This document shows positions 1-6,424 of a stretch of 10,824 bases of DNA, piece by piece. Under the pieces are notes generated by a model. It was not told the DNA's origin and did no database searches. It saw nothing but the letters and a program-made list of their open reading frames with translations. Location of the stretch: contig NQJH01000126.1 of assembly GCA_002256685.1 (NCBI GenBank), positions 1-10,824 on the forward strand, given 5' to 3'. The number at the start of each line of letters is the position of its first letter. Position 1 is the first letter of the stretch. Source of the DNA: Methylococcaceae bacterium NSP1-2 (GTDB taxonomy: Bacteria; Pseudomonadota; Gammaproteobacteria; Methylococcales; Methylomonadaceae). Made by a program: the position numbers and the translations under genes.

Positions 1-58
1 ATGCAATGGTAAACCATAAGACTGCTTCGCAATAATTAAAAATACTGGCGATATTCAT
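1..58 (-). CDS. Second copy of small membrane protein gene, 5' end only (cut by window edge)
   Basis: The ATG at 58-56 begins MNIASIFNYCEAVLWFTIA, 19 residues identical to the start of the gene at 177-455. The same leader and the same AGGA ribosome binding site lie just upstream on the minus strand. The sequence is cut at position 1, so I cannot tell whether this is a full second gene or another stub. It follows the uvrA stub at 69-167 in the same orientation. DNA identity with the other copy is complete over the 99 bases visible. Confidence 0.6.
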   Translation of the reverse strand, partial: MNIASIFNYCEAVLWFTIA

Positions 59-68
59 GGATAAATTC

Positions 69-167
69 CTAGATAAATTTGGAGTATAAAAATTTATTGC
101 ACGGTAAATCAAGGTTGATATTTTTGAGGTTGTGGGTTCTTGCGCCGCGTATGCTGATGGTATCCAT
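69..167 (-). pseudogene. uvrA: uvrA 5' remnant, left copy (32 codons)
   Basis: The minus-strand ATG at 167 opens a 32-codon ORF ending in TAG at 71-69. Its first 22 residues read MDTISIRGARTHNLKNINLD and then LP. This closely matches the N-terminus of the excision-repair ATPase UvrA, which in E. coli starts MDKIEVRGARTHNLKNINL. In UvrA the next residues lead into the Walker A segment TGLSGSGKSS, but here the reading runs into unrelated codons and stops inside the leader of the small membrane gene. The fragment is therefore far too short to act as UvrA. It starts 9 bases after the stop of the gene at 177-455. This copy keeps the family arginine at residue 7; the right copy has serine. Identification rests on the motif alone. 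Confidence 0.75.
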
Positions 168-176
168 AGCTTTCAG

Positions 177-455
177 TTAGTTATTTTCTTTGTTGATTTG
201 CCTGTATTTATACCAACAGGTCACGAACGATAAAATACACAAAGCCTTTAGCACTAATAACCACCAAGGTCGCCACCACGCGCCCGTATTGGCTTCGATT
301 AGGTCAGAAATACCAAAAAAGAAAAAACTGATACTGACCAACATAGCCAGTTTGGTGAGTTTGACATTGGCATTTTTTCGGCGCAAAAAAGCCGTTAATG
401 CAATGGTAAACCATAAGACTGCTTCGCAATAATTAAAAATACTGGCGATATTCAT
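177..455 (-). CDS. Small three-helix membrane protein, unknown function
   Basis: This is a 92-residue protein I do not recognise by name. I choose the ATG at 455 because AGGAA lies about 7 bases upstream; a longer reading from a TTG at 500 has no such support and starts inside the duplicated leader. Hydrophobic stretches at about residues 4-22, 33-50 and 60-78 suggest three membrane helices. A conserved-looking segment (GISDLIEANTGAWWRPWWLL) between helices two and three is rich in tryptophan. The tail is short and basic (YKYRQINKENN). The gene sits in a duplicated segment: its leader and start occur three times in the window, but only this copy is complete. The codons and ribosome binding site look real. 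Confidence 0.7.
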   Translation of the reverse strand: MNIASIFNYCEAVLWFTIALTAFLRRKNANVKLTKLAMLVSISFFFFGISDLIEANTGAWWRPWWLLVLKALCILSFVTCWYKYRQINKENN

Positions 456-567
456 GGATAAATTCCTAGATAAATTTGGAGTATAAAAATTTATTGGCAA
501 TAATTAAAAATACTGGCGATATTCATGGATAAATTCCTAGATAAATTTGGAGTATAAAAATTTATTG
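426..567. repeat. 71-bp perfect tandem duplication
   Basis: Positions 426-496 and 497-567 are identical, base for base, and directly adjacent. The unit begins gcaataattaaaaatactgg and ends tttattg. It contains the first ~10 codons and the leader of the small membrane protein gene. Because 71 is not a multiple of three, the outer copy of the start codon (526) runs into a stop. Confidence 0.95.
491..526 (-). pseudogene. Truncated start of small membrane protein gene (11 codons)
   Basis: The duplicated start codon at 526, with its own copy of the AGGAA ribosome binding site, opens MNIASIFNYCQ and then meets TAA at 493-491. It is the leftover of the 71-bp tandem duplication. If translated, it would be a short leader ORF ending 36 bases before the true start at 455. 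It may be only a duplication scar. Confidence 0.6.
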
Positions 568-635
568 TACGGTAAATCAAGGTTGATATTTTTGAGGTTG
601 TGGGTTCTTGCCCCGCTTATGCTGATGGTGTCCAT
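537..635 (-). pseudogene. uvrA: uvrA 5' remnant, right copy (32 codons)
   Basis: The minus-strand ATG at 635 opens a 32-codon ORF reading MDTISISGARTHNLKNINLD and then LP, before it departs from the UvrA family and stops at TAG (539-537). It is the same fragment as 69-167, differing by four bases over the shared 139-base segment; residue 7 is serine where UvrA normally has arginine. Upstream on this strand lies the 3' side of mucD and the REP-like hairpin, so this copy may mark the original uvrA position downstream of mucD. The Walker A region and everything after it are missing here. Confidence 0.75.
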
Positions 636-663
636 TAACTTATCGTTCCCTTCGCCAGTAAAT

Positions 664-703
664 GTTGGGTTACGCTGTTCGACAAGCTCACAGCTAACCC
701 AAC
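664..703. repeat. REP-like imperfect palindrome after mucD
   Basis: The arm gttgggtta-c-gctg (664-677) pairs with cagctaacccaac (691-703): 13 base pairs with a single bulged C at 673 and a 13-base loop. The motif of GTTGGGTTA opposite TAACCCAAC, continuing into CTACA, is a type of short dispersed repeat often seen between bacterial genes. It sits just beyond the mucD stop, and no T-run follows on either strand. It is more likely a dispersed palindrome or transcript-end stabiliser than an intrinsic terminator. Confidence 0.6.
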
Positions 704-1454
704 CTACAATATTTGGTTACTGTAACACAACAAACAAGCCTTCATCTCCGCGCTGAATATTTATCAGTAACGGACTGCTTGGATTGACTGCTTTTTTTAA
801 TTCATCCAAATTATGAACGCGATAACGGTTAGCGGAAACAATCACATCACCTGCTTGTAAACCAATACGCGCCGCGTAGGAATTAGCCTTAATGTTGCTA
901 AATACTACGCCTTCAATTTGATCTTTTTGAGTTGCCTTTAATACCGTGCCTTTGAGCGTGGGGTGTAATTTATCACCTATGAGTTGTGCTTGTTCTGGCT
1001 TGCTAATGGTCGCCGTTACGGTTCTTTTTTCGTTGCCACGAAAATAGTCTATATCGACATTATCACCGACTTGTAATAGACCAACGATATTACGAATATC
1101 ATGACTGTCTTTAATCGCTTGTCCATTCGCCGCAACAATTACGTCACCCGGTTGTAAACCTGCTTTTTCGGCGGGGGAGTTATTTTCAATACGACTGACA
1201 GCCGCGCCTTGTTTATTACTTAGATTAAAGGCTTTCATTAACTCAGGGGTTAAATCTTGGGTGGTAACACCTAATAATCCGCGTCTGACTTCACCGTGTT
1301 TCACTAAGGAATCTTTTATGGTCATTGCCATGTTAGTGGGAATCGCAAAACCAATACCAACATTGCCACCACTAGGTGCGAGAATGGCGGTATTCATACC
1401 GACTAATTCACCGCGTAAATTGACTAACGCACCACCTGAATTCCCCGGATTAAT

Positions 1455-1486
1455 CGACGCATCGGTTTGACGACGCATCGGTTTGA
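1455..1486. repeat. 16-bp perfect tandem duplication in mucD
   Basis: The unit cgacgcatcggtttga occurs at 1455-1470 and again at 1471-1486. Sixteen is not a multiple of three, so the mucD frame breaks immediately before the active-site serine motif. Deleting one copy restores the conserved family sequence exactly. Confidence 0.95.
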
Positions 1487-1724
1487 ATAAAATCTTCATA
1501 ACCTTCGATACCCAAACCCGAACGCCCTAACGCACTGACGATACCTGAGGTAACAGATTGCCCTAAGCCAAACGGATTACCAATCGCCACCACAAAATCA
1601 CCGACGCGCAAACGGCTGGAATCAGCAATCGGTATTTGTGTTAAATTTTGGGCGGGGATTTTAATAATGGCAATATCCGCTTCTGCATCCGCGCCAACTA
1701 ATTGCGCGGCTAACTGGCGACCAT

Positions 1725-1808
1725 CTTGTAAAGTGACTTTAATTTTATCGGCTTTGGCAATAACGTCTTGTAAGGTCACTTTAATTTTATCGGCTTTGGC
1801 AATAACGT
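1725..1808. repeat. 42-bp in-frame tandem duplication in mucD
   Basis: Positions 1725-1766 and 1767-1808 match with two differences (1732/1774 and 1735/1777). Both differences are synonymous: the Val and Thr codons change but both copies encode VIAKADKIKVTLQD. The duplication adds 14 residues just after the catalytic histidine and keeps the reading frame. Confidence 0.95.
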
Positions 1809-2172
1809 GGTTATTGGTCAATACCAAGCCTTGTTGACTATCGATAATCACCCCAGAACCAAGGCTGTTGCGTTGTTGATGACGCGGCATATTGGGGATT
1901 TGAAAAAATTGCCGAAAAAAGGGGTCTTGCATCAGCGGATTTTCTCTAATCTCAATATTGGTTGAGGTGGAGATATTCACGACCGCAGGTGTACTGCGCT
2001 CTAGCATCGGTGCTAATGAGGGTAAAGGCTGTCCGTCAATTGCAGGGGGTAAACCTGCGGCAAAAGCGGGCGTATGCAGACACAAGGAAAGGGGTAACAG
2101 CGTCATCAATAGCAGTTGTTTGACTAATTTACTATTCATTATGATTTTCCATAGGTGTTAGAGTATTTGGTG

Positions 2173-2200
2173 ACTATAGGTTTAAAAATTGGTAATTCAA
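2173..2200 (-). promoter_or_regulatory. Probable sigma-70-type promoter for mucD
   Basis: On the minus strand TTGAAT (2200-2195) and TATAGT (2178-2173) are separated by 16 bases, close to the -35/-10 consensus. Transcription would start near 2166, about 27 bases before the mucD ATG, leaving room for the GGAA ribosome binding site. I see no clear sigma-E-type promoter. Confidence 0.45.
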
Positions 2201-2240
2201 GCCTATAAATGCGCATAATGTCAAAATGTATAAGGCTTGA
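2197..2240. promoter_or_regulatory. Inverted repeat in the mucD-pyrF divergent promoter region
   Basis: TCAAGCC-TATA (2197-2207) faces TATA-A-GGCTTGA (2229-2240), an 11-bp inverted repeat with one extra base and a 21-base gap. It overlaps the proposed -35 box of mucD, so it could be an operator or an mRNA-leader hairpin. A second short palindrome, cttttcaa / ttgaaaaag, lies at 2256-2273. Its role is a guess. Confidence 0.35.
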
Positions 2241-2332
2241 GACTATCATGCTGGACTTTTCAAATTGAAAAAGGCTATGATGCTTGCCCAATAAAGCGCA
2301 CGCTATTTTAATTATTAACATACCTCGACAAT

Positions 2333-3018
2333 ATGACTGATTCTTTTATCTCAACTAAACCCATTCCTGTTCGTGAACGTTTAATTATGGCTCTGGATGT
2401 TCCTAGTTTATCGGAAGCGCGAGCGTTAGTTGAAGAATTAGGCGATTCGGTTATTTTTTATAAAGTTGGCATGGAATTATTTATGTCGGGCGATTATTTC
2501 GGCTTTATTGAATGGCTGAAACAACAGAATAAAAAAGTCTTTTTAAAGCCTTGAGCAGTAAAGGCGTGGATTTCGCTACTATTCACGGTAATGATGCCAT
2601 CATGGAAGCGGCGGCGAGTGCAAAAGGTGATTTAAAAGTCTTGGCGGTAACCGCTTTAACCAGTTTAGACCGTGGCGATTTAGACGATTTAGGCTTTCAA
2701 TGTGATGTGCAAGCCTTGGTATTATCACGCGCTAAACGTGCCTTGCAAATCGGCTGTGATGGTATTGTGTCTTCAGGTTTAGAAGCCTCATTATTAAGAC
2801 GCGAACTGGATCATAAATTATTAGTCATTACGCCCGGTATTCGTCCTGTGGATAATCGTGAAGAAGGCGATCAAAAACGCGTGGTTAGCGTGGAAATGGC
2901 GTTTCAAAATGGCGCGGATTATATCGTTGTCGGTCGCCCTATTCGTGATGCCAGCGACCGTAAAGCAATGGCAGAAAAAATTCAGGGGCAAATTTTAGCT
3001 CAGTTCTCTGTGTCGTAA
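2333..3018 (+). pseudogene. pyrF: Orotidine 5'-phosphate decarboxylase, frameshifted and lacking catalytic motif
   Basis: PyrF makes UMP from OMP in the last step of pyrimidine synthesis. The ATG at 2333 starts a normal N-terminus with IMALDVP (residues 18-24) and KVGMELF (44-50), up to KKVF at residue 70, then reads LKP and stops at 2554. The rest of the enzyme continues in another frame from about 2551: VDFATIHGND, LTSLDRGDL, SSGLEA, VITPGIRP and VVGRPI. In relatives, the stretch between these parts holds VDLKFFDVPETV, containing the catalytic D-x-K-x-x-D residues. It is missing here, about 46 bases by comparison with remembered family sequence, which also explains the frame change. As written neither part can be active. 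PyrF is normally required without external pyrimidines, so an assembly error or a second pyrF elsewhere should be considered. No strong ribosome binding site precedes the start. Confidence 0.9.
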
Positions 3019-3028
3019 TACCGTATTC

Positions 3029-3757
3029 ATGCCATTTTCCGCTGAGTTTACCAGTTCGTATTTAGTCGCTTTTGCAATGGGGCTATTTAGTAGTATGCAC
3101 TGCATCGGTATGTGCGGTTCTATTATCGGCACCCTGACACTCAGTCTTAGTCCAGATATACGCAATAATAAAATGCGCTTATTGCCTTTTGTATTTAATT
3201 ATAACTTTGGGCGGGTGACGAGTTATACCATTGCAGGGGGATTAGCGGGTATTATCGGGGTGTTAATGATTATGCCCTTTGGTGAACTGCATGGACACCG
3301 GATTTTACAATTACTGTCTGCATTAGTCATGACGTGTGCCGGTTTATACATAGCAGGCTGGTTTCCTCGCTTTGCCTATATTGAAAAAATTGGTGTCCGT
3401 TTTTGGAAAAAAATAGAACCATTCGGACGCAAACTGATTCCTGTTAAAACCCATACGCAAGCTTATCTATTTGGTATGGTGTGGGGTTGGTTACCTTGCG
3501 GCTTAGTTTATTCTGCTTTAGCACTGGCAGCGACAGCGGGTGATGTCGTTAAAAGTGCGTTATTAATGCTGGCTTTTGGATTGGGTACTTTACCTGCCGT
3601 GATGGGAGTCGGTATAATGACCAACATTTTGACAAGGCTATCTCGAACGCAGCGTTTTAAACAGATTATCGGTTTGTTTATGATTATTCTCGCGTTGCTA
3701 GCCGCTCTGCCTTGGCTTAACCCGATGGCAATTACTTCTCACACCGCACTACATTAA
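3029..3757 (+). CDS. TauE/SafE-family (COG2836-like) inner-membrane protein
   Basis: A 242-residue polytopic membrane protein with about six hydrophobic segments (around residues 10-22, 64-82, 92-110, 146-170, 174-200 and 212-231). The first helix is followed by SSMHCIGMCG (21-30), with a paired-cysteine and histidine pattern, and a later helix contains WGWLPCGLVYSAL (152-164). These two motifs are typical of the 'sulfite exporter TauE/SafE' group found in many proteobacteria, often near cytochrome oxidase or copper genes. Actual substrates of this subgroup are not settled, so sulfite export should not be assumed. The start lies 10 bases after the pyrF stop with no strong ribosome binding site, suggesting transcription together with pyrF. 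The next gene begins 10 bases after its stop. Confidence 0.75.
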   Translation: MPFSAEFTSSYLVAFAMGLFSSMHCIGMCGSIIGTLTLSLSPDIRNNKMRLLPFVFNYNFGRVTSYTIAGGLAGIIGVLMIMPFGELHGHRILQLLSALVMTCAGLYIAGWFPRFAYIEKIGVRFWKKIEPFGRKLIPVKTHTQAYLFGMVWGWLPCGLVYSALALAATAGDVVKSALLMLAFGLGTLPAVMGVGIMTNILTRLSRTQRFKQIIGLFMIILALLAALPWLNPMAITSHTALH

Positions 3758-3767
3758 CGAGACAACC

Positions 3768-4724
3768 ATGGACTATTTCAACACGATCGTAGGGCAATCG
3801 CCAGCATTGGATTCCTTAATTCGCAGTGCGCGGTTGGTTGCTAGTACCGATGTTACCGTTTTATTAAAAGGTGAAACAGGCACCGGCAAGGAAGTATTAG
3901 CAACTGCTATTCAAAAACACAGTCCGCGTGCCGATAAAGCCTTTATCACGCTTAATTGTGCCGCCTTACCTGAAAGTTTGATTGAATCTGAGTTGTTTGG
4001 TCATAAAAAAGGTTCATTTACTGGCGCGACTTGTAGCACACAAGGTCTTTTGCCTGCTGCGAATGGCGGTACATTATTTCTCGATGAAATCAATTCCTTA
4101 CCGCTGTCTATTCAAGCCAAATTATTGCGCTTTTTAGAATCTGGCGAATGCCTTGCGGTCGGTGATGTCAATCCTTATAAAGTCGATGTGCGCGTCATTG
4201 CTGCAACTAACACCGATATTAACCAACAAATTGATGCAGGTGAATTTAGACGCGATTTATATTATCGACTCAATGTTATACCGTTAGAATTGCCACCACT
4301 GTCGCAACGTACCGAAGACATTGAACATTTAATTAAACACTTTTTAGAATTATTTACCAATACCTACGCAATAGCTCCGCCTAAATTCAGTAAAGCCTCA
4401 TTAAAAATGCTGAAAGCTTACTCATGGCCGGGGAATATTCGTGAATTACGCAATCTTTGCGAAAGGCTGAGTATTTTGTTAGCGGGTAGAACCATAGAGC
4501 CAGAAAATCTACCTCAAGAGTTTGTTAGAGCCATTAATACACCTAAAGTAACAGACTTTACGTTACCTGAAACAGGCTTGCAACTGGACGCTTTAGAAGC
4601 GAATTTAATTCATCAAGCTCTTAATCGCACACAAGGTAATCGCAGTAAGTCAGCTAAATTATTAGGGCTGTCTCGCGATACGCTGATTTATCGTATGCAA
4701 AAACACGGTGTGGCTTCACACTAA
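3768..4724 (+). CDS. Stand-alone sigma-54 activator (AAA+ domain plus Fis-type HTH)
   Basis: A 318-residue enhancer-binding protein with no N-terminal sensory domain, the PspF-like layout. The AAA+ domain starts almost at once: Walker A GETGTGKE (35-42), sigma-54-contacting loop GSFTGA (82-87, a variant of GAFTGA), Walker B GGTLFLDE (100-107), arginine-finger region FRRDLYYRL (160-168) and sensor II WPGNIREL (220-227). A linker leads to a C-terminal Fis-type helix-turn-helix (about 275-314, LEANLIHQAL...NRSKSAKLLGLSRDTLIYRM). It should hydrolyse ATP to open sigma-54 promoters. Its target is unknown; the TauE/SafE gene 10 bases upstream is a natural candidate partner. Without a receiver or ligand domain, its activity is probably set by an interacting protein. 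It faces the pdxJ operon tail to tail. Confidence 0.9.
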   Translation: MDYFNTIVGQSPALDSLIRSARLVASTDVTVLLKGETGTGKEVLATAIQKHSPRADKAFITLNCAALPESLIESELFGHKKGSFTGATCSTQGLLPAANGGTLFLDEINSLPLSIQAKLLRFLESGECLAVGDVNPYKVDVRVIAATNTDINQQIDAGEFRRDLYYRLNVIPLELPPLSQRTEDIEHLIKHFLELFTNTYAIAPPKFSKASLKMLKAYSWPGNIRELRNLCERLSILLAGRTIEPENLPQEFVRAINTPKVTDFTLPETGLQLDALEANLIHQALNRTQGNRSKSAKLLGLSRDTLIYRMQKHGVASH

Positions 4725-4758
4725 AAAAAACCGGTCAGGTTTTTAAAGCCTGACAGGT
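4723..4758 (-). terminator. Intrinsic terminator of the lepA-pdxJ operon
   Basis: On the minus strand, a hairpin runs from 4758 to 4730 with outer pairs ACC/GGT, one G-A mismatch, then GTCAGG/CCTGAC extended by three weaker pairs and a 3-base loop. It is followed on that strand by eight T residues (4730-4723). It lies about 30 bases after the pdxJ stop. The T-run overlaps the stop codon of the convergent sigma-54 activator gene. In the plus direction only the hairpin, without a T-run, is present. Confidence 0.8.
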
Positions 4759-4788
4759 CTGTCATTTCGTCTAAGTACAAACTACGAC

Positions 4789-5535
4789 TTAAAGACTTTG
4801 TAGTCTTGCCTGTCTCATCATCTGTTTTAAATCTTTCACCGTCTGCGCTAAACCTGAAAATAACGCTTGCGCAATAATCGAATGACCGATATTTAGCTCC
4901 ACGATTTCGGGTATTGCACAAATCGCTTCAACATTATAAAAATTCAGCCCATGCCCCGCGTTTACTTGTAAGCCTGCACTATACGCATAATGCGCGGCTA
5001 AACGAATACGCTCAAATTCTTCGGCTTGTTGTACATGGGTTTTTGCATCCGCATAGCAACCTGTATGTAACTCTATCACAGGCGCACCTGCTTTAATGGC
5101 AGCATCAATTTGGGCTTCTTCGGGATCAATAAATAATGAAACCTCAATACCCGCTTCAGCTAATTTATCACAAGCAGATTGTAAGCGTGGTAAGTTACCT
5201 GCCACATTCAAACCGCCTTCAGTGGTTAATTCTTGGCGTTTTTCAGGGACTAAACAACAGGCATAAGGTTGGACTTTAACAGCAATAGCAACCATTTCAT
5301 CGGTAACGCCCATTTCCAGATTCAAACGCGTGTGTATCATCTCCTTTAACAGAAAAATATCACGGTCTTGAATATGACGACGGTCTTCACGCAAATGTGC
5401 GGTAATACCATCCGCTCCTGCCTGCTCAGCAACTAATGCCGCTTGTAACGGTTCAGGATACAGCGTTCCTCGCGCTTGTCGTAGAGTGGCAACATGATCG
5501 ATATTCACACCCAATAAAATTTGTGTTTTTTCCAT
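4789..5535 (-). CDS. pdxJ: Pyridoxine 5'-phosphate synthase
   Basis: PdxJ condenses 1-deoxy-D-xylulose 5-phosphate with 3-amino-2-oxopropyl phosphate to form pyridoxine 5'-phosphate, the ring-forming step of vitamin B6 synthesis in the cytoplasm. The product is 248 residues, near the ~243 of E. coli. It shows VNIDHVATLRQARGT (10-24), GITAHLREDRRH (43-54), LNLEM (71-75), LVPEKRQELTTEGG (95-108), HTGCYADAK and VNAGHGL. His47, Glu74 and His195 match the E. coli catalytic residues His45, Glu72 and His193. I prefer the ATG at 5535 because GAGG lies 5 bases upstream; the in-frame ATG at 5550 overlaps the era stop and lacks such a site. It directly follows era; recO, often between the two, is absent. 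It is last in the operon, before a terminator. Confidence 0.95.
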   Translation of the reverse strand: MEKTQILLGVNIDHVATLRQARGTLYPEPLQAALVAEQAGADGITAHLREDRRHIQDRDIFLLKEMIHTRLNLEMGVTDEMVAIAVKVQPYACCLVPEKRQELTTEGGLNVAGNLPRLQSACDKLAEAGIEVSLFIDPEEAQIDAAIKAGAPVIELHTGCYADAKTHVQQAEEFERIRLAAHYAYSAGLQVNAGHGLNFYNVEAICAIPEIVELNIGHSIIAQALFSGLAQTVKDLKQMMRQARLQSL

Positions 5536-5542
5536 GTTAGCC

Positions 5543-6424
5543 TCAGTCATTAAAGCCTAAACTTTGTAAAGCGCGTTCACTGTCTGACCAGCCTTTCTTC
5601 ACTTTAACCCACAATTGTAGATAGACTTTTTGACCAATCAGTTTTTCTATATCGAGTCGTGCTTCTGTGCCAACACTTTTCAACATCTCGCCATCTTTGC
5701 CAATGACAATATTTTTTTGGGTCATGCGCTCTACCCAGATAATGGCGTATATTTTGGAGATATTGGGCTTTTCTTCGTAGCGTTCTATTTCTACCGTCAG
5801 TGAATAAGGTAGTTCTGCACCTAAACGACGGGTGAGTTTTTCTCTGACAATTTCAGCGGCTAAAAAGCGTTCAGATCTATCGGTGATTTGATCTTCAGGA
5901 TAAATCAAATCACTTTCAGGCAATAATCCCATGATTAAACTTTCCAGTTCAGTCAAATTAGTGCCTTTTAATGCCGAAATAGGCACTAAGTGTTGAAATG
6001 GAAACCGATGCTGAGCGGTCGCAAAAAATTCCAGAATTTTTTCTTTATCTTGAACTTTATCGACTTTATTGACTGCCAAAATCACAGGCAAACCCGCTTG
6101 CTCTAGTTTTTTGAAAATAACTTCATCGTATTCATGCCACGATAAACCATCAATTAACCAAACAATCACATTCACGCCTAACAGTGACGTGTCAGCCGTG
6201 CGGTTTAAATAACGGTTCAATGCTCTTTGTTCACTGCTGTGCATTCCTGGGGTATCCATATAAATGGCTTGCCCTGCTTCGGTGGTATTAATACCTAAAA
6301 TGCGGTGACGGGTGGTTTGCGGCTTGCGCGAAGTAATGCTGATTTTTTGTTTCAGCAAGTGATTCATCAGTGTTGATTTACCGACATTGGGGCGACCTAT
6401 TAGGGCGACAAAACCGCAGTTCAT
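5543..6424 (-). CDS. era: GTPase Era
   Basis: Era is an essential GTPase that binds the 3' end of 16S rRNA and helps mature the 30S subunit. The 293-residue product has G1 GRPNVGKST (10-18), the switch region with TTRHR (37-41), G3 DTPG (57-60), G4 NKVD (119-122) and G5 SAL (150-152), then a C-terminal KH domain with GKDG (242-245) and the closing segment LQLWVKVKKGWSDSERAL. Length and all motifs are normal. The ATG overlaps the rnc stop (ATGA), with GAGG upstream inside the end of rnc, so translation of the two is probably coupled, and RNase III and Era are made together. Its TGA at 5543 lies within the pdxJ ribosome binding region. Confidence 0.97.
   Translation of the reverse strand: MNCGFVALIGRPNVGKSTLMNHLLKQKISITSRKPQTTRHRILGINTTEAGQAIYMDTPGMHSSEQRALNRYLNRTADTSLLGVNVIVWLIDGLSWHEYDEVIFKKLEQAGLPVILAVNKVDKVQDKEKILEFFATAQHRFPFQHLVPISALKGTNLTELESLIMGLLPESDLIYPEDQITDRSERFLAAEIVREKLTRRLGAELPYSLTVEIERYEEKPNISKIYAIIWVERMTQKNIVIGKDGEMLKSVGTEARLDIEKLIGQKVYLQLWVKVKKGWSDSERALQSLGFND

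Larger units (their letters stand above)
1..635 (-). repeat. Tandem ~468-bp unit (uvrA stub + small membrane gene)
   Basis: Positions 29-167 match 497-635 at a constant offset of 468, with only four mismatches (at 100, 144, 149 and 162) over 139 bases. Positions 1-99 also match 398-496 exactly. Read on the minus strand, each unit holds a uvrA-like start fragment, then the leader and start of a small membrane protein gene. The first unit spans about 635-168; the second starts at 167 and leaves the window on the left. The first unit also contains an internal 71-bp duplication. The identity level implies a recent duplication, or overlapping contig ends from slightly different strains joined without merging. 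No transposase or terminal inverted repeat is visible. Confidence 0.85.
717..2139 (-). pseudogene. mucD: DegQ/MucD-type periplasmic serine protease, frameshifted
   Basis: HtrA-family protease with two PDZ domains, normally exported to the periplasm to degrade misfolded proteins. The ATG at 2139 opens a signal peptide (residues 1-27, ending AFA before AG), then the trypsin-like domain with catalytic His111 (LTNNHVI) and Asp155 (ADIAIIK). After residue 223 a 16-bp tandem duplication (1455-1486) shifts the frame, and this reading ends after six more residues. The rest continues in another frame with the catalytic serine in GNSGG, then PDZ1 (from about RRGLLGV) and PDZ2 (from about GTVLKAT) to the stop at 717. 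Removing one 16-bp copy gives a full-length protein of about 468 residues with QTDASINPGNSGG intact. An additional 14-residue in-frame duplication follows the catalytic histidine. As written, the serine and PDZ domains are not translated from this start. Confidence 0.9.

Noticed and set aside
1..635. CRISPR array or insertion sequence
   Set aside because: There are only two or three long repeat copies with no regular short spacers, and no transposase or terminal inverted repeats are seen.
547..756. Plus-strand ORF across the uvrA stub and the hairpin
   Set aside because: It reads antisense to the UvrA-like N-terminus and through the REP-like palindrome into mucD; no supporting signal.
1261..1470. 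Plus-strand ORF inside mucD
   Set aside because: It lies antisense to the conserved protease sequence and has no ribosome binding site or recognisable motif; a shadow of the real frame.
1450..1500. Programmed ribosomal frameshift in mucD
   Set aside because: No slippery heptamer or downstream structure is evident, and the shift is fully explained by a 16-bp duplication.
2139..2321. Minus-strand ORF of 60 codons between mucD and pyrF
   Set aside because: It spans the divergent promoter region and has no ribosome binding site or family resemblance.
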